Positions 47,101 through 57,088 of a stretch of 64,000 bases of DNA are shown here, piece after piece. Origin of the DNA: Bacteroidota bacterium (GTDB lineage Bacteria; Bacteroidota; Bacteroidia; Chitinophagales; Chitinophagaceae); NCBI GenBank assembly GCA_005798905.1, contig SYIK01000006.1, positions 1 through 64,000 of the forward strand, read 5' to 3'. The notes below the pieces were generated by a model. The model saw nothing but the letters and a program-made list of their open reading frames with translations. It had not been told where the DNA came from and ran no database searches. Position numbers and translations under genes: made by a program. Position 1 is the first letter of the stretch. Each line of letters starts with the position of its first letter.

Positions 47101-49638
47101 ATGGATAATAATTTTTCGACACAGGTAAAAGAGATTATTTCGTTCAGCAGAGAAGAAGCTTTACGAATGGGAAATGATTTTATTGGGACAGAACATCTTT
47201 TGTTAGGGATAATCCGCGAAGGAGAAAATTCTGCTGTTCGGATTTTAAAAACTTTTAATATTGATTTATACGAGCTTCGAAAAGAAGTGGAGGCTGCCGT
47301 AAAAGATAAAAATGGAAAAAATATTGCAAACATCAATAGTCTTCCTTTAACGAAGCAAGCAGAAAAAGTTATTCGAGTTACGGTACTCGAAGCAAAAGCA
47401 CTAAAAAGCATTTCGGTGGAAACGGAACATTTAATGCTTTCCATTTTAAAAAATAAAGAAAATATTGCTACACAAATCTTAAATCAATTTGATATTGATT
47501 ACGATCTTTTTAGAAACGAATTAGGAATGCAAAAAGGGACTGATCCGCGTGCAGAAACTTCGGATGAAGGCGATGATTTTAATTTTGAAGAAGAAAAAAA
47601 ATATTCTCAACCAAAATCTCGTACAACTGGATCTTCTGGAACTAATAAAAGTAAAACTCCAGTGTTGGATAATTTTGGAAGAGATATTACCAAACTTGCT
47701 GAGACGTTTGCATTAGATCCAATCGTTGGACGCGAAAAAGAAATAGAACGCGTTTCTCAAATTCTTTCGCGTAGAAAAAAGAATAATCCAATATTAATTG
47801 GTGAACCCGGAGTTGGTAAAACTGCAATTGTAGAAGGGCTTGCGTTAAGAATTGTTCAAAGAAAAGTATCACGAGTATTATACAATAAACGAGTTATTTC
47901 GCTCGATCTTGCAGCGTTAGTGGCAGGTACAAAATATCGTGGACAATTTGAAGAACGTATGAAAGCAATTATGTCGGAATTAGAAAAAAACCGAGATGTA
48001 ATTCTTTTCATTGATGAAATACATACAATTGTTGGTGCTGGTGGTGCAAGTGGTTCATTAGATGCATCAAATATTTTTAAACCTGCATTAGCAAGAGGAG
48101 AACTGCAATGCATTGGTGCATCAACACTTGATGAATACAGAATGCATATTGAAAAAGATGGAGCTCTCGATCGACGATTTCAAAAAATAATTGTTGAACC
48201 ACCTTCTGTGGCTGATACGATTTTGATTCTTACAAATATTCAATCCAAATACGAAGATTATCACAATGTGTTTTATTCTACGGAAGCTATTGATGCTTGT
48301 GTAAAATTGAGCGATCGTTACATGACGGATCGTTTGTTGCCAGACAAAGCAATTGATGTGATGGATGAAGTGGGCGCAAGAGTACATTTAAAAAATATTA
48401 ATGTTCCAGCAGAAATTTTAGATTTAGAGAAAAAAATAGAAGCGGTAAAACTTGAAAAAAATAAAGTAGTTAAGAGTCAAAAATTCGAAGAAGCAGTTGC
48501 TTTACGCGATACTGAAAAAAAATTGGAAACAGAATTGGAAAATACAAAAGCTGCATGGGAAGATGAAAGTAAACATAAAAAATTCCCAATAACTGAAGAT
48601 GATATAGCTGAAGTAGTAAGTATGATGACGGGTATTCCCGTAAAAAGAATGGTGCAAGCAGAAACTGAAAAGTTGCGTAAAATGGCTACCGATATGCAAG
48701 GGGTAGTGGTGGGGCAAGAAGAAGCTATTTTAAAAGTTGTAAAAGCAATTCAGAGAAACAGGGTTGGATTAAAAGATCCTAAAAAACCTGTTGGTTCCTT
48801 TATTTTCCTTGGTCCAACTGGTGTTGGTAAAACTGAATTGGCGAGAGCGTTGGCAAGGTATATGTTCGACAGCGAAGAAGCTTTGATCAGAATTGATATG
48901 AGCGAGTACATGGAAAAATTTACGGTTAGTAGATTAGTGGGTGCTCCTCCAGGATATGTTGGGTATGAAGAAGGTGGGCAATTGACTGAAAAAGTTCGAC
49001 GTAAACCTTATTGTGTGATTTTATTAGATGAAATTGAAAAAGCACACCCCGACATTTACAATTTGTTATTACAAGTATTAGAAGATGGGAGGCTTACAGA
49101 TGGTTTGGGAAGAATTGTGGATTTTAAAAATTCTTTAATTATTATGACTTCAAATATTGGGTCGCGGCAATTAAAAGATTTTGGTGAAGGAGTTGGATTT
49201 GCAACCACTTCCAAAACACAAAATAAAAATGAAGCCAATAAAGCGGTAATTGAAAAAGCGTTAAAGCGTACATTTTCACCTGAATTTTTAAATAGAATTG
49301 ACGATGTAGTTATTTTCAACACACTTGCTAAAGAAAGTATCTTTAAAATTATTGATCTATTAATGAAAGGCGTTTTGGTACGACTTGCAAGTCTTGGGTA
49401 TACAATTGAGCTTTCGGATGATGCTAAAAAATTTATTGCAGACAAAGGTTACGATGAACAATTTGGCGCACGACCTTTACATCGAGCCATTCAGCGATAT
49501 TTAGAAGATCCGCTTGCTGAAGAAATACTTTCAATGCAAATAAAGCAAAACGACATAATGATAGTGGACGTAGATAGTGAAAATGATAAATTGAAATTTA
49601 CATTAAAACAAAAAAAAGAAGAAAAATCTAAAGTTTAA
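47101..49638 (+). CDS. clpC: ATP-dependent Clp protease ATP-binding subunit ClpC
   Basis: 845 residues, standard for ClpC. In order: Clp N-terminal repeats (about 5-145), first AAA+ module with Walker [10 protein letters not shown], a middle region with UVR motif ([16 protein letters not shown]), second AAA+ module with GPTGVGKTE, then the ClpB D2-small domain. It unfolds substrates for ClpP; there is no clpP nearby. An insertion of charged and Ser/Thr-rich sequence (about 155-190) follows the N-domain. It is transcribed divergently from the STAS gene. Confidence 0.95.
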   Translation: MDNNFSTQVKEIISFSREEALRMGNDFIGTEHLLLGIIREGENSAVRILKTFNIDLYELRKEVEAAVKDKNGKNIANINSLPLTKQAEKVIRVTVLEAKALKSISVETEHLMLSILKNKENIATQILNQFDIDYDLFRNELGMQKGTDPRAETSDEGDDFNFEEEKKYSQPKSRTTGSSGTNKSKTPVLDNFGRDITKLAETFALDPIVGREKEIERVSQILSRRKKNNPILIGEPGVGKTAIVEGLALRIVQRKVSRVLYNKRVISLDLAALVAGTKYRGQFEERMKAIMSELEKNRDVILFIDEIHTIVGAGGASGSLDASNIFKPALARGELQCIGASTLDEYRMHIEKDGALDRRFQKIIVEPPSVADTILILTNIQSKYEDYHNVFYSTEAIDACVKLSDRYMTDRLLPDKAIDVMDEVGARVHLKNINVPAEILDLEKKIEAVKLEKNKVVKSQKFEEAVALRDTEKKLETELENTKAAWEDESKHKKFPITEDDIAEVVSMMTGIPVKRMVQAETEKLRKMATDMQGVVVGQEEAILKVVKAIQRNRVGLKDPKKPVGSFIFLGPTGVGKTELARALARYMFDSEEALIRIDMSEYMEKFTVSRLVGAPPGYVGYEEGGQLTEKVRRKPYCVILLDEIEKAHPDIYNLLLQVLEDGRLTDGLGRIVDFKNSLIIMTSNIGSRQLKDFGEGVGFATTSKTQNKNEANKAVIEKALKRTFSPEFLNRIDDVVIFNTLAKESIFKIIDLLMKGVLVRLASLGYTIELSDDAKKFIADKGYDEQFGARPLHRAIQRYLEDPLAEEILSMQIKQNDIMIVDVDSENDKLKFTLKQKKEEKSKV

Positions 49639-49652
49639 TTATAGATAGTAAT

Positions 49653-49685
49653 AAAAAAAGGAGTGCACCATGTGCTCCTTTTTTT
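49653..49685 (+). terminator. Intrinsic terminator after clpC
   Basis: A short stem ggagtgca/tgtgctcc (two G-T pairs, 3-base loop), preceded by an A run and followed by a run of seven T. It lies between clpC and ispD. Confidence 0.7.
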
Positions 49686-49710
49686 ATTACTGATAAATAG
49701 AGTTGATACA

Positions 49711-50382
49711 ATGAAAAAATATGCTGTCATTGTTGCGGGTGGAGCTGGAGTGAGGATGGGCGGAGATTTGCCAAAGCAATTTTTATTGATTGATGAAAAG
49801 CCGGTTTTATATTATACTTTAAAAACTTTTATACAAGCGTATGATTCAATTAAAATTATTTTGGTGTTGCCGATAGATTTTACCGAGATGGGAAAAGAAA
49901 TCATTGACGCTTATTTTGACAAAGAAAAAATTAAAATCACAGCAGGTGGTGAAACGAGATTTCAATCTGTTAAAAATGGATTGCAATTAATTGATGAAGA
50001 AGCAATCGTTTTTGTACACGATGGTGTTCGTTGTTTGGCTTCGGTCGATTTAATTCATCGTTGTTATGAACAAGCGGTAACTACAGGTTCGGCAATTCCT
50101 GTTATTCGTTGTAAAGACAGCATTCGTATAGTTTCTGAAAATGAAAATGAAGCAGTGGACAGAAACAAAATTATGTTGGTTCAAACGCCGCAAACTTTTC
50201 ACAGCAAAATTTTATTACCTGCTTTTCAGATTGATTATAAAGATCGGTTTACCGATGAAGCTACGGTAGTAGAGGCTTTTGGAATAAAATTGATCTTAGT
50301 GGAAGGCGAAGAAAATAATATCAAAATAACGCACCCAATGGATTTGTGGTATGCCGAACAAATTTTGAAAAAAAGAAATTAA
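49711..50382 (+). CDS. ispD: 2-C-methyl-D-erythritol 4-phosphate cytidylyltransferase
   Basis: 223 residues. Makes CDP-methylerythritol in the MEP isoprenoid pathway. The N-terminal nucleotide loop VIVAGGAGVRMGGDLPKQF, FVHDGVRCL, and the C-terminal TDEATVVEAFG are characteristic. The open frame reaches back to 49663 inside the clpC terminator, so ATG 49711 is chosen. The end overlaps fmt (opposite strand) by 4 bases. Confidence 0.94.
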   Translation: MKKYAVIVAGGAGVRMGGDLPKQFLLIDEKPVLYYTLKTFIQAYDSIKIILVLPIDFTEMGKEIIDAYFDKEKIKITAGGETRFQSVKNGLQLIDEEAIVFVHDGVRCLASVDLIHRCYEQAVTTGSAIPVIRCKDSIRIVSENENEAVDRNKIMLVQTPQTFHSKILLPAFQIDYKDRFTDEATVVEAFGIKLILVEGEENNIKITHPMDLWYAEQILKKRN

Positions 50383-51314
50383 AAAGATCGAAACCCACGA
50401 AGAAAATCTTCAATCTTCATTTTATTTTTTCCTTCCAATTGCAATTCTTTGATGAAGAGGTAGCCATCTGCACATGCAATTTTTAAAAAAGTTTTGTTGT
50501 CGGTTTCCCAAGTTCCAATTGTTGCAGAATGATTTTCTTTTTCCGGAAAACTTCGAAATATTTTCACAGTTTTTTCTCCAAGTTTTGTGAATGCGCCGGG
50601 AAAAGGAGAGAGCCCTCTAATTAAATTGTGAATTGCTGTTACCGATTTTGAAAAATCTATTTTGCAAGTTTCGGCAAATAGTTTTGGTGCAGAATTTAAC
50701 GGTTCATTTTTTTCAGAAATATTTTGTTGTTTTTCAATCAATGTTCCAGCTGCTAATTTTTTAATTGTAGCAAGTAAAATTTCTGCACCAATTAATTTCA
50801 TTTTGTCGTGAACTTCGCCAGCAGTTTCATTTTCGTGAATCAAAAAAGATTGTTGCAATAAAATATTACCCGTGTCAATTTCGTGTTTTAGTTTGAAAGT
50901 AGTAACACCGGTTTCTTTTTCGCCATTGATGATTGCCCAATTAATTGGTGCAGCGCCGCGATATTGCGGAAGTAGCGAACCATGAAGATTGATAGTTCCC
51001 ATCGGGGGCATGTTCCAAACTATTTCGGGCAACATGCGAAAAGCAACTACAATTTGTAAATCTGCATTGAGTGATTTTAATTCATCTAAAAATTCAGTGT
51101 TTTTTAATTTTTCTGGTTGAAGAATTTTAAGTCCCGCCGACAATGCATATTTTTTTACAGCTGTTTCCGATAATTTCATTCCTCTTCCCGCAGGTTTATC
51201 CGCAGCTGTAATAACTGCTACAATATTACAACCTGCTTTCACTAAAGCATCAAGCGACGCAACAGCAAATTCAGGCGTGCCCATGAATATGATTCTAAGA
51301 TTTTTTAGTTCCAT
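50379..51314 (-). CDS. fmt: Methionyl-tRNA formyltransferase
   Basis: 311 residues, standard. Formylates initiator Met-tRNA. N-terminal formyl-transferase domain with RIIFMGTPEFAVASLDAL and the active-site region HGSLLPQYRGAAPINWAI; C-terminal OB-like domain (about 205-311, RGLSPFPGAFT). Converges with ispD. The NamZ gene lies 16 bases upstream on the same strand and may share the transcript. Confidence 0.95.
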   Translation of the reverse strand: MELKNLRIIFMGTPEFAVASLDALVKAGCNIVAVITAADKPAGRGMKLSETAVKKYALSAGLKILQPEKLKNTEFLDELKSLNADLQIVVAFRMLPEIVWNMPPMGTINLHGSLLPQYRGAAPINWAIINGEKETGVTTFKLKHEIDTGNILLQQSFLIHENETAGEVHDKMKLIGAEILLATIKKLAAGTLIEKQQNISEKNEPLNSAPKLFAETCKIDFSKSVTAIHNLIRGLSPFPGAFTKLGEKTVKIFRSFPEKENHSATIGTWETDNKTFLKIACADGYLFIKELQLEGKNKMKIEDFLRGFRSF

Positions 51315-51330
51315 TATTTTTCTGTTCCGA

Positions 51331-52599
51331 TTAGGATGGATAAAAAAGATATTTTGTTCTTATCTGTTTAAAATTTTCTAAATCATTAATCCAAGTTTTT
51401 CGAATTTGTTTTTCGGTTTTGCCTTCTTTAATTTGTTGCCAAAGCAAATTGTTGCCAGCTAATTTTGTAAAAAAAGATTCTTCCATTTTTCCTGATTTTG
51501 GAAGAATGAAGAATTTATCTTTTTCAGGAAAAAGGCGATATGCTTCAAGCAACCATTTCAATTGAATTTTACTATTTACTTTTTTAAAAACAGTTTCAGA
51601 ACTTCCGCTCAAATCCCAACCATAGCAGGTTTGTCCAAATAACTTTGAGTTTTTTGCTCCTTCGTTTGGCATGGGAATAAATGAAATTAAATTTTGTGGT
51701 AAACTTGTATGGCCAAAAATTTGAAATTGTTTATTTGTGCCCCTTCCTTCGCTAAGTACGGTTCCTTCAAATAAACAAGTGGAAGGATAAAGATAGATGG
51801 ATTGAATATTGGGTAAATTGGGTGAAGGTTTTACCGGTAAAACATATTTGCTTTTGTGTGTATAGTTTTCGCAAGGTGCAATGAAAAGTACAAACTGATT
51901 GTTTAATGATTCATTCGCTATTGAATTAATTTTATTATTAAGTAATATAGTTTTCGCAGAAATATTATTTACAGAAAGCCAACCTTCTTTTAAAATCATC
52001 GTTGCATATTCAGCAATCGTCATACCATACACAATCGGTATCGGCTGCATTCCTACAAAGGATTTATATTTTTTATCTAAAATAGGACCGTCAACATAAT
52101 GTCCGTTTGGATTTGGCCGATCGAGAATAAGCAATGGTTTTTTAAATTCAATTGCAGCTTCCATAAATTCTTGCAACGATGAAATAAAAGTATAAAACCG
52201 AACGCCGACATCTTGAATATCAAAAACTAAAATATCAATGTCTTTCAAATCTTCTGCACTTGGTTTTCTTTTGCTGCCGTAAAGCGAGATAACGGGAATG
52301 CCGGTATTTTCATCCACATAATTTCCAACTTTTTCTCCGGCATCTGCTGTGCCACGAAACCCATGCTCCGGACCAAATATTATTTTAATATCAACGCCTA
52401 AATTTTTTAAAGTATCAATCAAATGGGTTTTTCCAACTAATGAAGTTTGATTGGCAAATACACCAACTCTTTTATTTTTTAAAAGAGTAATATAATTTTC
52501 TACTTTTTCTGCACCAGGAAAAATTGGTTGGGCAAAACAAGAAAAAGAAAATAAGAAGAAAACGACTGCGATTTGATTTACTTTAAAAAACAAGTTCAT
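51331..52599 (-). CDS. namZ: DUF1343 family exo-beta-N-acetylmuramidase (NamZ-type)
   Basis: 422 residues with a signal peptide (ends near SCFAQ). DUF1343 is now known from NamZ, which removes terminal N-acetylmuramic acid from peptidoglycan fragments. Family landmarks include GVFANQTSLVG, FGPEHGFRG, DIQDVGVRFYTF and LLILDRPNPNG. It probably acts in cell-wall recycling. Transcribed away from the FKBP gene, with 68 bases before that gene's putative -7 element. Confidence 0.85.
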   Translation of the reverse strand: MNLFFKVNQIAVVFFLFSFSCFAQPIFPGAEKVENYITLLKNKRVGVFANQTSLVGKTHLIDTLKNLGVDIKIIFGPEHGFRGTADAGEKVGNYVDENTGIPVISLYGSKRKPSAEDLKDIDILVFDIQDVGVRFYTFISSLQEFMEAAIEFKKPLLILDRPNPNGHYVDGPILDKKYKSFVGMQPIPIVYGMTIAEYATMILKEGWLSVNNISAKTILLNNKINSIANESLNNQFVLFIAPCENYTHKSKYVLPVKPSPNLPNIQSIYLYPSTCLFEGTVLSEGRGTNKQFQIFGHTSLPQNLISFIPMPNEGAKNSKLFGQTCYGWDLSGSSETVFKKVNSKIQLKWLLEAYRLFPEKDKFFILPKSGKMEESFFTKLAGNNLLWQQIKEGKTEKQIRKTWINDLENFKQIRTKYLFYPS

Positions 52600-52662
52600 T
52601 TTTCAAATTTCAACAAAATATTCTTTGTTACAATAAAATTTATAAAATTCGAGTAGAATAGA

Positions 52663-52670
52663 TAAATTTG
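52663..52670 (+). promoter_or_regulatory. -7 promoter element of the FKBP gene
   Basis: TAAATTTG matches TAnnTTTG exactly, 31 bases before the GTG at 52701. The -33 side is only TTTA-like. The TTG of an apparent upstream start (52668-52670) lies inside this element, so it cannot be the translation start if the promoter is used. Confidence 0.5.
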
Positions 52671-52700
52671 CGCCCTATTTTAAAATTAAAAAAAAGCAAA

Positions 52701-53159
52701 GTGGAACAAGTAAAAAACGGCGATACAATTAAAGTTCATTATCACGGAAAGTTAACCAATGGTGAAACTTTTGATTCATCCAACGGAAGACAACCATTGG
52801 AATTTAAAGTTGGTTCTGGAATGGTGATTAAAGGATTTGATACCGGTGTTACGGGTATGCAAGTAGGAGAAAAAAAGACAATTCATATTCCTGCAAACGA
52901 AGCTTATGGAGCTAAGAATGAAGAAATGATTATGGATTTTCCAAAAGAAAAATTCCCTGCTGATATGACAATAGAATTGGGAATGCAATTGATGATGAAC
53001 AATGGTTCGGGCCAACAGATTCCTGTTAAAATAATTGAAATAAAAGAAGATGTTGTCATTCTTGATGCAAACCATCATCTTGCAGGCGAAGATTTAATTT
53101 TTGATTTGGAGCTAGTATCAATTGATGCACCAAAATCTAAAATAATTACTTCTTTTTAA
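52701..53159 (+). CDS. FKBP-type peptidyl-prolyl isomerase, SlyD-like
   Basis: 152 residues. FKBP domain with VKNGDTIKVHYHGKL, NGETFDSSNGRQPLEF and IKGFDTGVTGMQVGEKK, plus the SlyD-type insert-in-flap region (about 65-115). It catalyses proline isomerisation and can act as a chaperone; there is no His-rich tail as in E. coli SlyD. Start: GTG 52701 gives the usual N-terminus; TTG 52668 adds a basic stretch but lies in the promoter. Confidence 0.85.
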   Translation: MEQVKNGDTIKVHYHGKLTNGETFDSSNGRQPLEFKVGSGMVIKGFDTGVTGMQVGEKKTIHIPANEAYGAKNEEMIMDFPKEKFPADMTIELGMQLMMNNGSGQQIPVKIIEIKEDVVILDANHHLAGEDLIFDLELVSIDAPKSKIITSF

Positions 53160-53188
53160 TTGCAGTCAGTTCAACCGACTGCAATTAA
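53156..53188. terminator. Terminator hairpin after the FKBP gene
   Basis: A 12-bp perfect stem, ttaattgcagtc (53156-53167) with gactgcaattaa (53177-53188), starts at the stop codon and is followed by T-rich sequence. It can also act for the minus-strand gene that ends at 53300. Confidence 0.75.
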
Positions 53189-53299
53189 TTAAAATTTTCT
53201 TTTTCAATTTTATATTTTATCAGTCAGTTTTAGCAAACAGATAAAATAATATTTCTTTAATAGGTTTGCTTTAGCATCATTTTTCAACACTCCCCAAAC

Positions 53300-54040
53300 C
53301 TAAAAAGCCCGAACTGCACGGACACCGTAAGTGTTTAGCTTGCTGCCGTTGAACTGGAAGGCATTGACGAAGTACTGGATCCATGCGTTGTTGTTATCGT
53401 ACTCCGAAGAACTCCAGTAGTAGATGCTGGCAAAACCACCAACTGCTACCCGATTTACATACAATTTATTCAACTCGTCTTTGCTTGGTAAATACCAATC
53501 GGTATATCCACCACCTGTATAAGCCCTTGCTAAACCTGCTGCATAACTTGTAGCAGTTGCACCTTGTACTGTAATAATTGTATTGGTATTTGCCAATCCT
53601 GTTCCTATTGCAGTACCGGTTGCACCGGTTGTGGTATATGCTCCATTGTACCACCGTATTGCTGTACTTTGGTCTGAGGTGGCTGCTATTAAACCGTGTG
53701 GGGTGTTTGCATCATAGCCGGGATCGCCGCTTTGTAAAATATAGGCTACTTTTCCTCCTTGATATGTATCTCCAATTGCTAATGTGGGCACAGCGCTTAT
53801 TGCTGTTCCATCAAATTTTGTCCAAGCACCACCATTAAAAACCTGCAATTCTCCAGTGCTTCCACAGTTATTACACCAAACCATCAATCCCGCAACAGGC
53901 GTTGCTATTTGTGTTCTTTGGTAATTAGACATTCTTGGTAGTAATAATCCTTTTGTAGTGCTTGTTACATCCAACTGTGCCGATGCAGCGGGGGTTGCCG
54001 TGCCAATGCCTACTTGGGCATTTGTAGTTGCAAAGAACAA
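53300..54040 (-). CDS. DUF1566/Lcl-type surface protein (5' end frameshifted)
   Basis: The called frame starts at a TTG (MFFATTNAQ), but codons upstream in the same frame read on as a signal peptide, RKRFLTILCSILFF. The ATG that would begin it, at 54080, is out of frame by one because of a run of five C (plus-strand G 54073-54077). With four C the product would be MPRKRFLTILCS and so on, a clean secreted protein. The mature part has the Bacteroidota motif VGIGTATP, a GLLLPRMS module, and a C-terminal DUF1566-like domain (about 85-246, DWYLPSKDELNKLY and YYWSSSEY). Function unknown. The gene is visibly richer in G+C than its neighbours. Confidence 0.72.
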   Translation of the reverse strand: MFFATTNAQVGIGTATPAASAQLDVTSTTKGLLLPRMSNYQRTQIATPVAGLMVWCNNCGSTGELQVFNGGAWTKFDGTAISAVPTLAIGDTYQGGKVAYILQSGDPGYDANTPHGLIAATSDQSTAIRWYNGAYTTTGATGTAIGTGLANTNTIITVQGATATSYAAGLARAYTGGGYTDWYLPSKDELNKLYVNRVAVGGFASIYYWSSSEYDNNNAWIQYFVNAFQFNGSKLNTYGVRAVRAF

Positions 54041-54117
54041 AATGCTACATAAAATCGTCAGAAATCTTTTTCGGGGGCATAAAAAATTTAGTTTGGATTT
54101 TTAAAGTTAAATATAAT

Positions 54118-54660
54118 TTATCTGTTTAGCCACCAGCCAAGCCAAGTGCCACAAAGGCTCCAAGCTACAAGTGTATCAATGAAATTGGAAGTAGCCCCAG
54201 GTGTTTCAAACCATATTTGATTGGAATAAGGAATGAATAGGTAACCTGCAATACCAATCAACAGTGTACTTAAAAAAGTTGTTTTAAAATTGGATGGCGA
54301 TTGTTTTTTTACAACCCAGCAAACAAATAATGCTGCAATAATTGAAGTGATCAAACCACGCAAAATATTGTTGGTCATATTTGTTGTATATGCGCTATGA
54401 TAACTAATAACTGCCCATGGTTTTCCTTGCATATTTTTTTGAGTCAATTCCATTTCTTCTGCCGTAGCATTTTTATCAGCCGTTGGCACCATAAATTGTC
54501 CATCAGTTGAAAACTGACTGCTTAGTATTTGAATTAAGCTATCTTGATTTGGTGCTTTTTGGTATTCGGTAGCGTGCATGGGTAAAGCCGTCCACGAAAT
54601 AGTTTGCCAAATAAAAACAAGAAGTCCGCCAACGAATCCGCCAATTAATAATTTTTTCAT
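54118..54660 (-). CDS. Conserved hypothetical membrane protein
   Basis: 180 residues that I do not recognise. One helix at the N-terminus (5-27), a polar segment (28-90) probably on the outer side of the inner membrane, then helices at about 100-117, 128-145 and 160-178 (last part rich in Trp: GTWLGWWLNR). It resembles uncharacterised small membrane proteins of Bacteroidota. Divergent from pepT, 101 bases apart. Confidence 0.65.
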   Translation of the reverse strand: MKKLLIGGFVGGLLVFIWQTISWTALPMHATEYQKAPNQDSLIQILSSQFSTDGQFMVPTADKNATAEEMELTQKNMQGKPWAVISYHSAYTTNMTNNILRGLITSIIAALFVCWVVKKQSPSNFKTTFLSTLLIGIAGYLFIPYSNQIWFETPGATSNFIDTLVAWSLCGTWLGWWLNR

Positions 54661-54761
54661 AACTGTAAGTTTGATTTAGGACTAAAAGGTAAAATCTTTT
54701 TTTTGAATTTAGAAAAAAACAATAAAAGTTTAATTGTATTTTCGGAAACTAATTTTTAAAA

Positions 54762-56009
54762 ATGCTTGAAAAATACACACACACAGCAGCGGAACGATTT
54801 TTACGCTATGTGCAAATAGACACGCAAAGCGATCCACTTTCAAAGAAATTTCCATCAACTGAAAAACAAAAAGACCTTGGCCGTTTGTTGGTTAAAGAAT
54901 TACAGCAAATGGGAATTTCAAATGCCGAAATGGATGAATGGGGTTATGTGTATGCTACAATTTCTTCTAACACAGAAAAAAAAGTTCCAACTATTTGTTT
55001 CTGTTCGCATGTGGATACAGCGCCGGATTGTAGCGGCACAGCTGTTCGGCCCTTGGTTCATTCCAATTATCAAGGACAAGATATTGTTTTACCCGATGAT
55101 GTTTCTCAAGTTTTAAAACTGAGCGAACATCCTTATTTAGAAACTCAATTTGGAAACGATATTATTACTGCAAGTGGAAATACGTTGTTGGGAGCCGATG
55201 ATAAAGCCGGCGTTGCAGAAATAATGGACCTTGCCAATTTTTTACAAACGAATCCATCCATAAAACATGGAGTCGTTAAAATTCTTTTTACACCCGATGA
55301 AGAAGTAGGAAGAGGAACAGAAAAAGTAGATTTAAAAAAATTAGCCGCCGACTTTGCTTATACTTTAGATGGCGGCGATGCTGGAAGTTTTGAGGATGAA
55401 ACTTTTAGTGCAGATGGTGTTCAAGTAATTATTCACGGTGTAATTACACATCCCGGAACTGCGAAAGGGAAAATGGTAAATGCTTTAAAAATTGCCGGAG
55501 AAATTTTAGCAGCACTTCCCAAAAACAGACTTTCTCCCGAAAGTACAAGTGGAAGAAGCGGATTCATTCATCCAACGCGAGTGGAAGGAATTGCAGAAAA
55601 ATGTACGATTGATTTTCTTATTCGCGATTTTGAAACCGCTGGGTTGAAAAAGAAAGAAGATTATTTGCGAACACAAATTGAAGAGCTGCTTCGAATTTAT
55701 CCAAAAGCATCTTTTGAATTTATCGTGACCGAACAATACCGAAATATGAAAGTGGTGTTGGATGAAAATCCTAAAATTGTTGACTATGCAAAAGAGGCAA
55801 TTAAAAGAAGCGGCTTGAAATTAAAATCGGAAAGTATTCGTGGTGGCACCGATGGAAGCCGATTATCATTTATGGGGTTGCCTTGCCCAAATTTATTTGC
55901 TGGCGAACAAGCCATTCATTCAAAACTTGAATTTGTAAGTATTCAAGACATGAACAAAGCAGTAGAAACAATGGTTCATTTATTACAAATTTGGGAAGAA
56001 AGGAATTGA
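54762..56009 (+). CDS. pepT: Peptidase T (aminotripeptidase)
   Basis: 415 residues, standard. Zinc-dependent M20 peptidase that removes the N-terminal residue of tripeptides. Metal-site stretches FCSHVDTAPD, LGADDKAGVAEI, TPDEEVGRGTE, and TLDGGDAGSFEDE are all present, as is the late RGGTDGSRLSFMGLPCPNLF-like block. A near-consensus -7 element TATTTTCG lies at about 54736. The SPFH gene starts about 40 bases after its stop. Confidence 0.95.
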   Translation: MLEKYTHTAAERFLRYVQIDTQSDPLSKKFPSTEKQKDLGRLLVKELQQMGISNAEMDEWGYVYATISSNTEKKVPTICFCSHVDTAPDCSGTAVRPLVHSNYQGQDIVLPDDVSQVLKLSEHPYLETQFGNDIITASGNTLLGADDKAGVAEIMDLANFLQTNPSIKHGVVKILFTPDEEVGRGTEKVDLKKLAADFAYTLDGGDAGSFEDETFSADGVQVIIHGVITHPGTAKGKMVNALKIAGEILAALPKNRLSPESTSGRSGFIHPTRVEGIAEKCTIDFLIRDFETAGLKKKEDYLRTQIEELLRIYPKASFEFIVTEQYRNMKVVLDENPKIVDYAKEAIKRSGLKLKSESIRGGTDGSRLSFMGLPCPNLFAGEQAIHSKLEFVSIQDMNKAVETMVHLLQIWEERN

Positions 56010-56151
56010 TCAATTAAAGTGTAATTTCGTTTTTCAAAAACAAAATATATGTTAGAAATTATTTCAAATTATTTGTGGTTAATTATTTTAATTACTGTTT
56101 TATTTAGTTCGTTTTTTTTCCATCAATCAAGGTTTCGTAGGTGTAATCACG

Positions 56152-56982
56152 ATGTTTGGAAAATACCGTCGCATTGTAAGTCCTGGGTTAAATATGAAAA
56201 TTCCTTTTCTCGAAGTACTTTCCAGAAAAGTATCCATTCAAAACCGTTCGGTGGAATTGGAATTTCAGGCAGTAACAATGGATCAGGCAAATGTTTATTT
56301 TAAAAGTATGTTGCTTTATTCGGTACAAAATGCGGAAGAAGAAACAATCAAAAAAGTTGCGTTTAAATTTATTGCAGATAAAGATTTGATGCAAGGAATG
56401 ATTCGAACAATTGAAGGAAATATTCGTTCGTTTGTTGCAACAAAAAAACAAGCAGAAATTTTGGGTTTGCGAAAAGAAATTGTTGAATATGTAAAAGGAG
56501 AAGTTGACCACACCTTGGAAACATGGGGGTATCATTTACAAGATTTACAAATAAATGATATCACATTCGACAAATTAATTTTGGAATCCATGAGCAGAGT
56601 GGTGGCGAGTTTCAACTTAAAAGCTGCAGCAGAAAATGAAGGGCAAGCGCTATTAATTACGAAAACAAAAGCTGCAGAAGCTGATGGAAATGCAACCAAA
56701 ATTGCAGCAGAAGCTGAAAAAGAAGCAGCAAGATTGCGCGGACAAGGAGTAGCATTATTCAGAATGGAAGTTGCACAAGGTATGTCGGAAGCAGCTGAAC
56801 AAATGAAGCAGGCAAACTTAGATACGAATGTAATTTTATTCAGTATGTGGACGGAAGCGATTAAAAATTTTGCTGAATACGGAAAAGGAAATGTCATTTT
56901 CCTAGATGGAAGTGCAATGGGAATGGAACAAACCATGAAACAAATTCAAGGGATGATGATGAAACCAAGCGGTACAAATTAA
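56152..56982 (+). CDS. SPFH (stomatin/HflK-like) domain protein, 5' part frameshifted
   Basis: 276 residues from the in-frame ATG. SPFH/band-7 domain (about 5-190) with KYRRIVSPGLNMKIPFLE and an Ala-rich heptad region AEADGNATKIAAEAEKEAARL. The normal N-terminal membrane helix lies upstream in another frame (56049-56119, MLEIISNYLWLIILITVLFSS). The two parts join into FFSINQGFVGVITMFG if the T8 run at 56112-56119 had seven T. So the gene is probably 56049-56982 with a frameshift in a homopolymer. Function: membrane microdomain scaffold or protease regulator. Confidence 0.75.
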   Translation: MFGKYRRIVSPGLNMKIPFLEVLSRKVSIQNRSVELEFQAVTMDQANVYFKSMLLYSVQNAEEETIKKVAFKFIADKDLMQGMIRTIEGNIRSFVATKKQAEILGLRKEIVEYVKGEVDHTLETWGYHLQDLQINDITFDKLILESMSRVVASFNLKAAAENEGQALLITKTKAAEADGNATKIAAEAEKEAARLRGQGVALFRMEVAQGMSEAAEQMKQANLDTNVILFSMWTEAIKNFAEYGKGNVIFLDGSAMGMEQTMKQIQGMMMKPSGTN

Positions 56983-57006
56983 AAAGATTGTTAACTAAAT
57001 TTTATA

Positions 57007-57040
57007 AAAATAATGCCGTAGAATTGCGACATTATTTTTT
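57007..57040 (+). terminator. Terminator hairpin after the SPFH gene
   Basis: A-rich left arm (57007-57016) and T-rich right arm (57031-57040) form a stem over aaaaataatg/cattattttt, followed by more T. Weak in G+C but well placed 25 bases after the stop. Confidence 0.55.
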
Positions 57041-57088
57041 TTCAACAAACGAATTTCGAATCCTACATTTACCTCAAATAAGTATATT

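Noticed and set aside
49056-49445. 129-residue minus-strand ORF inside clpC
   Set aside because: Antisense of the conserved second AAA+ module; no independent features.
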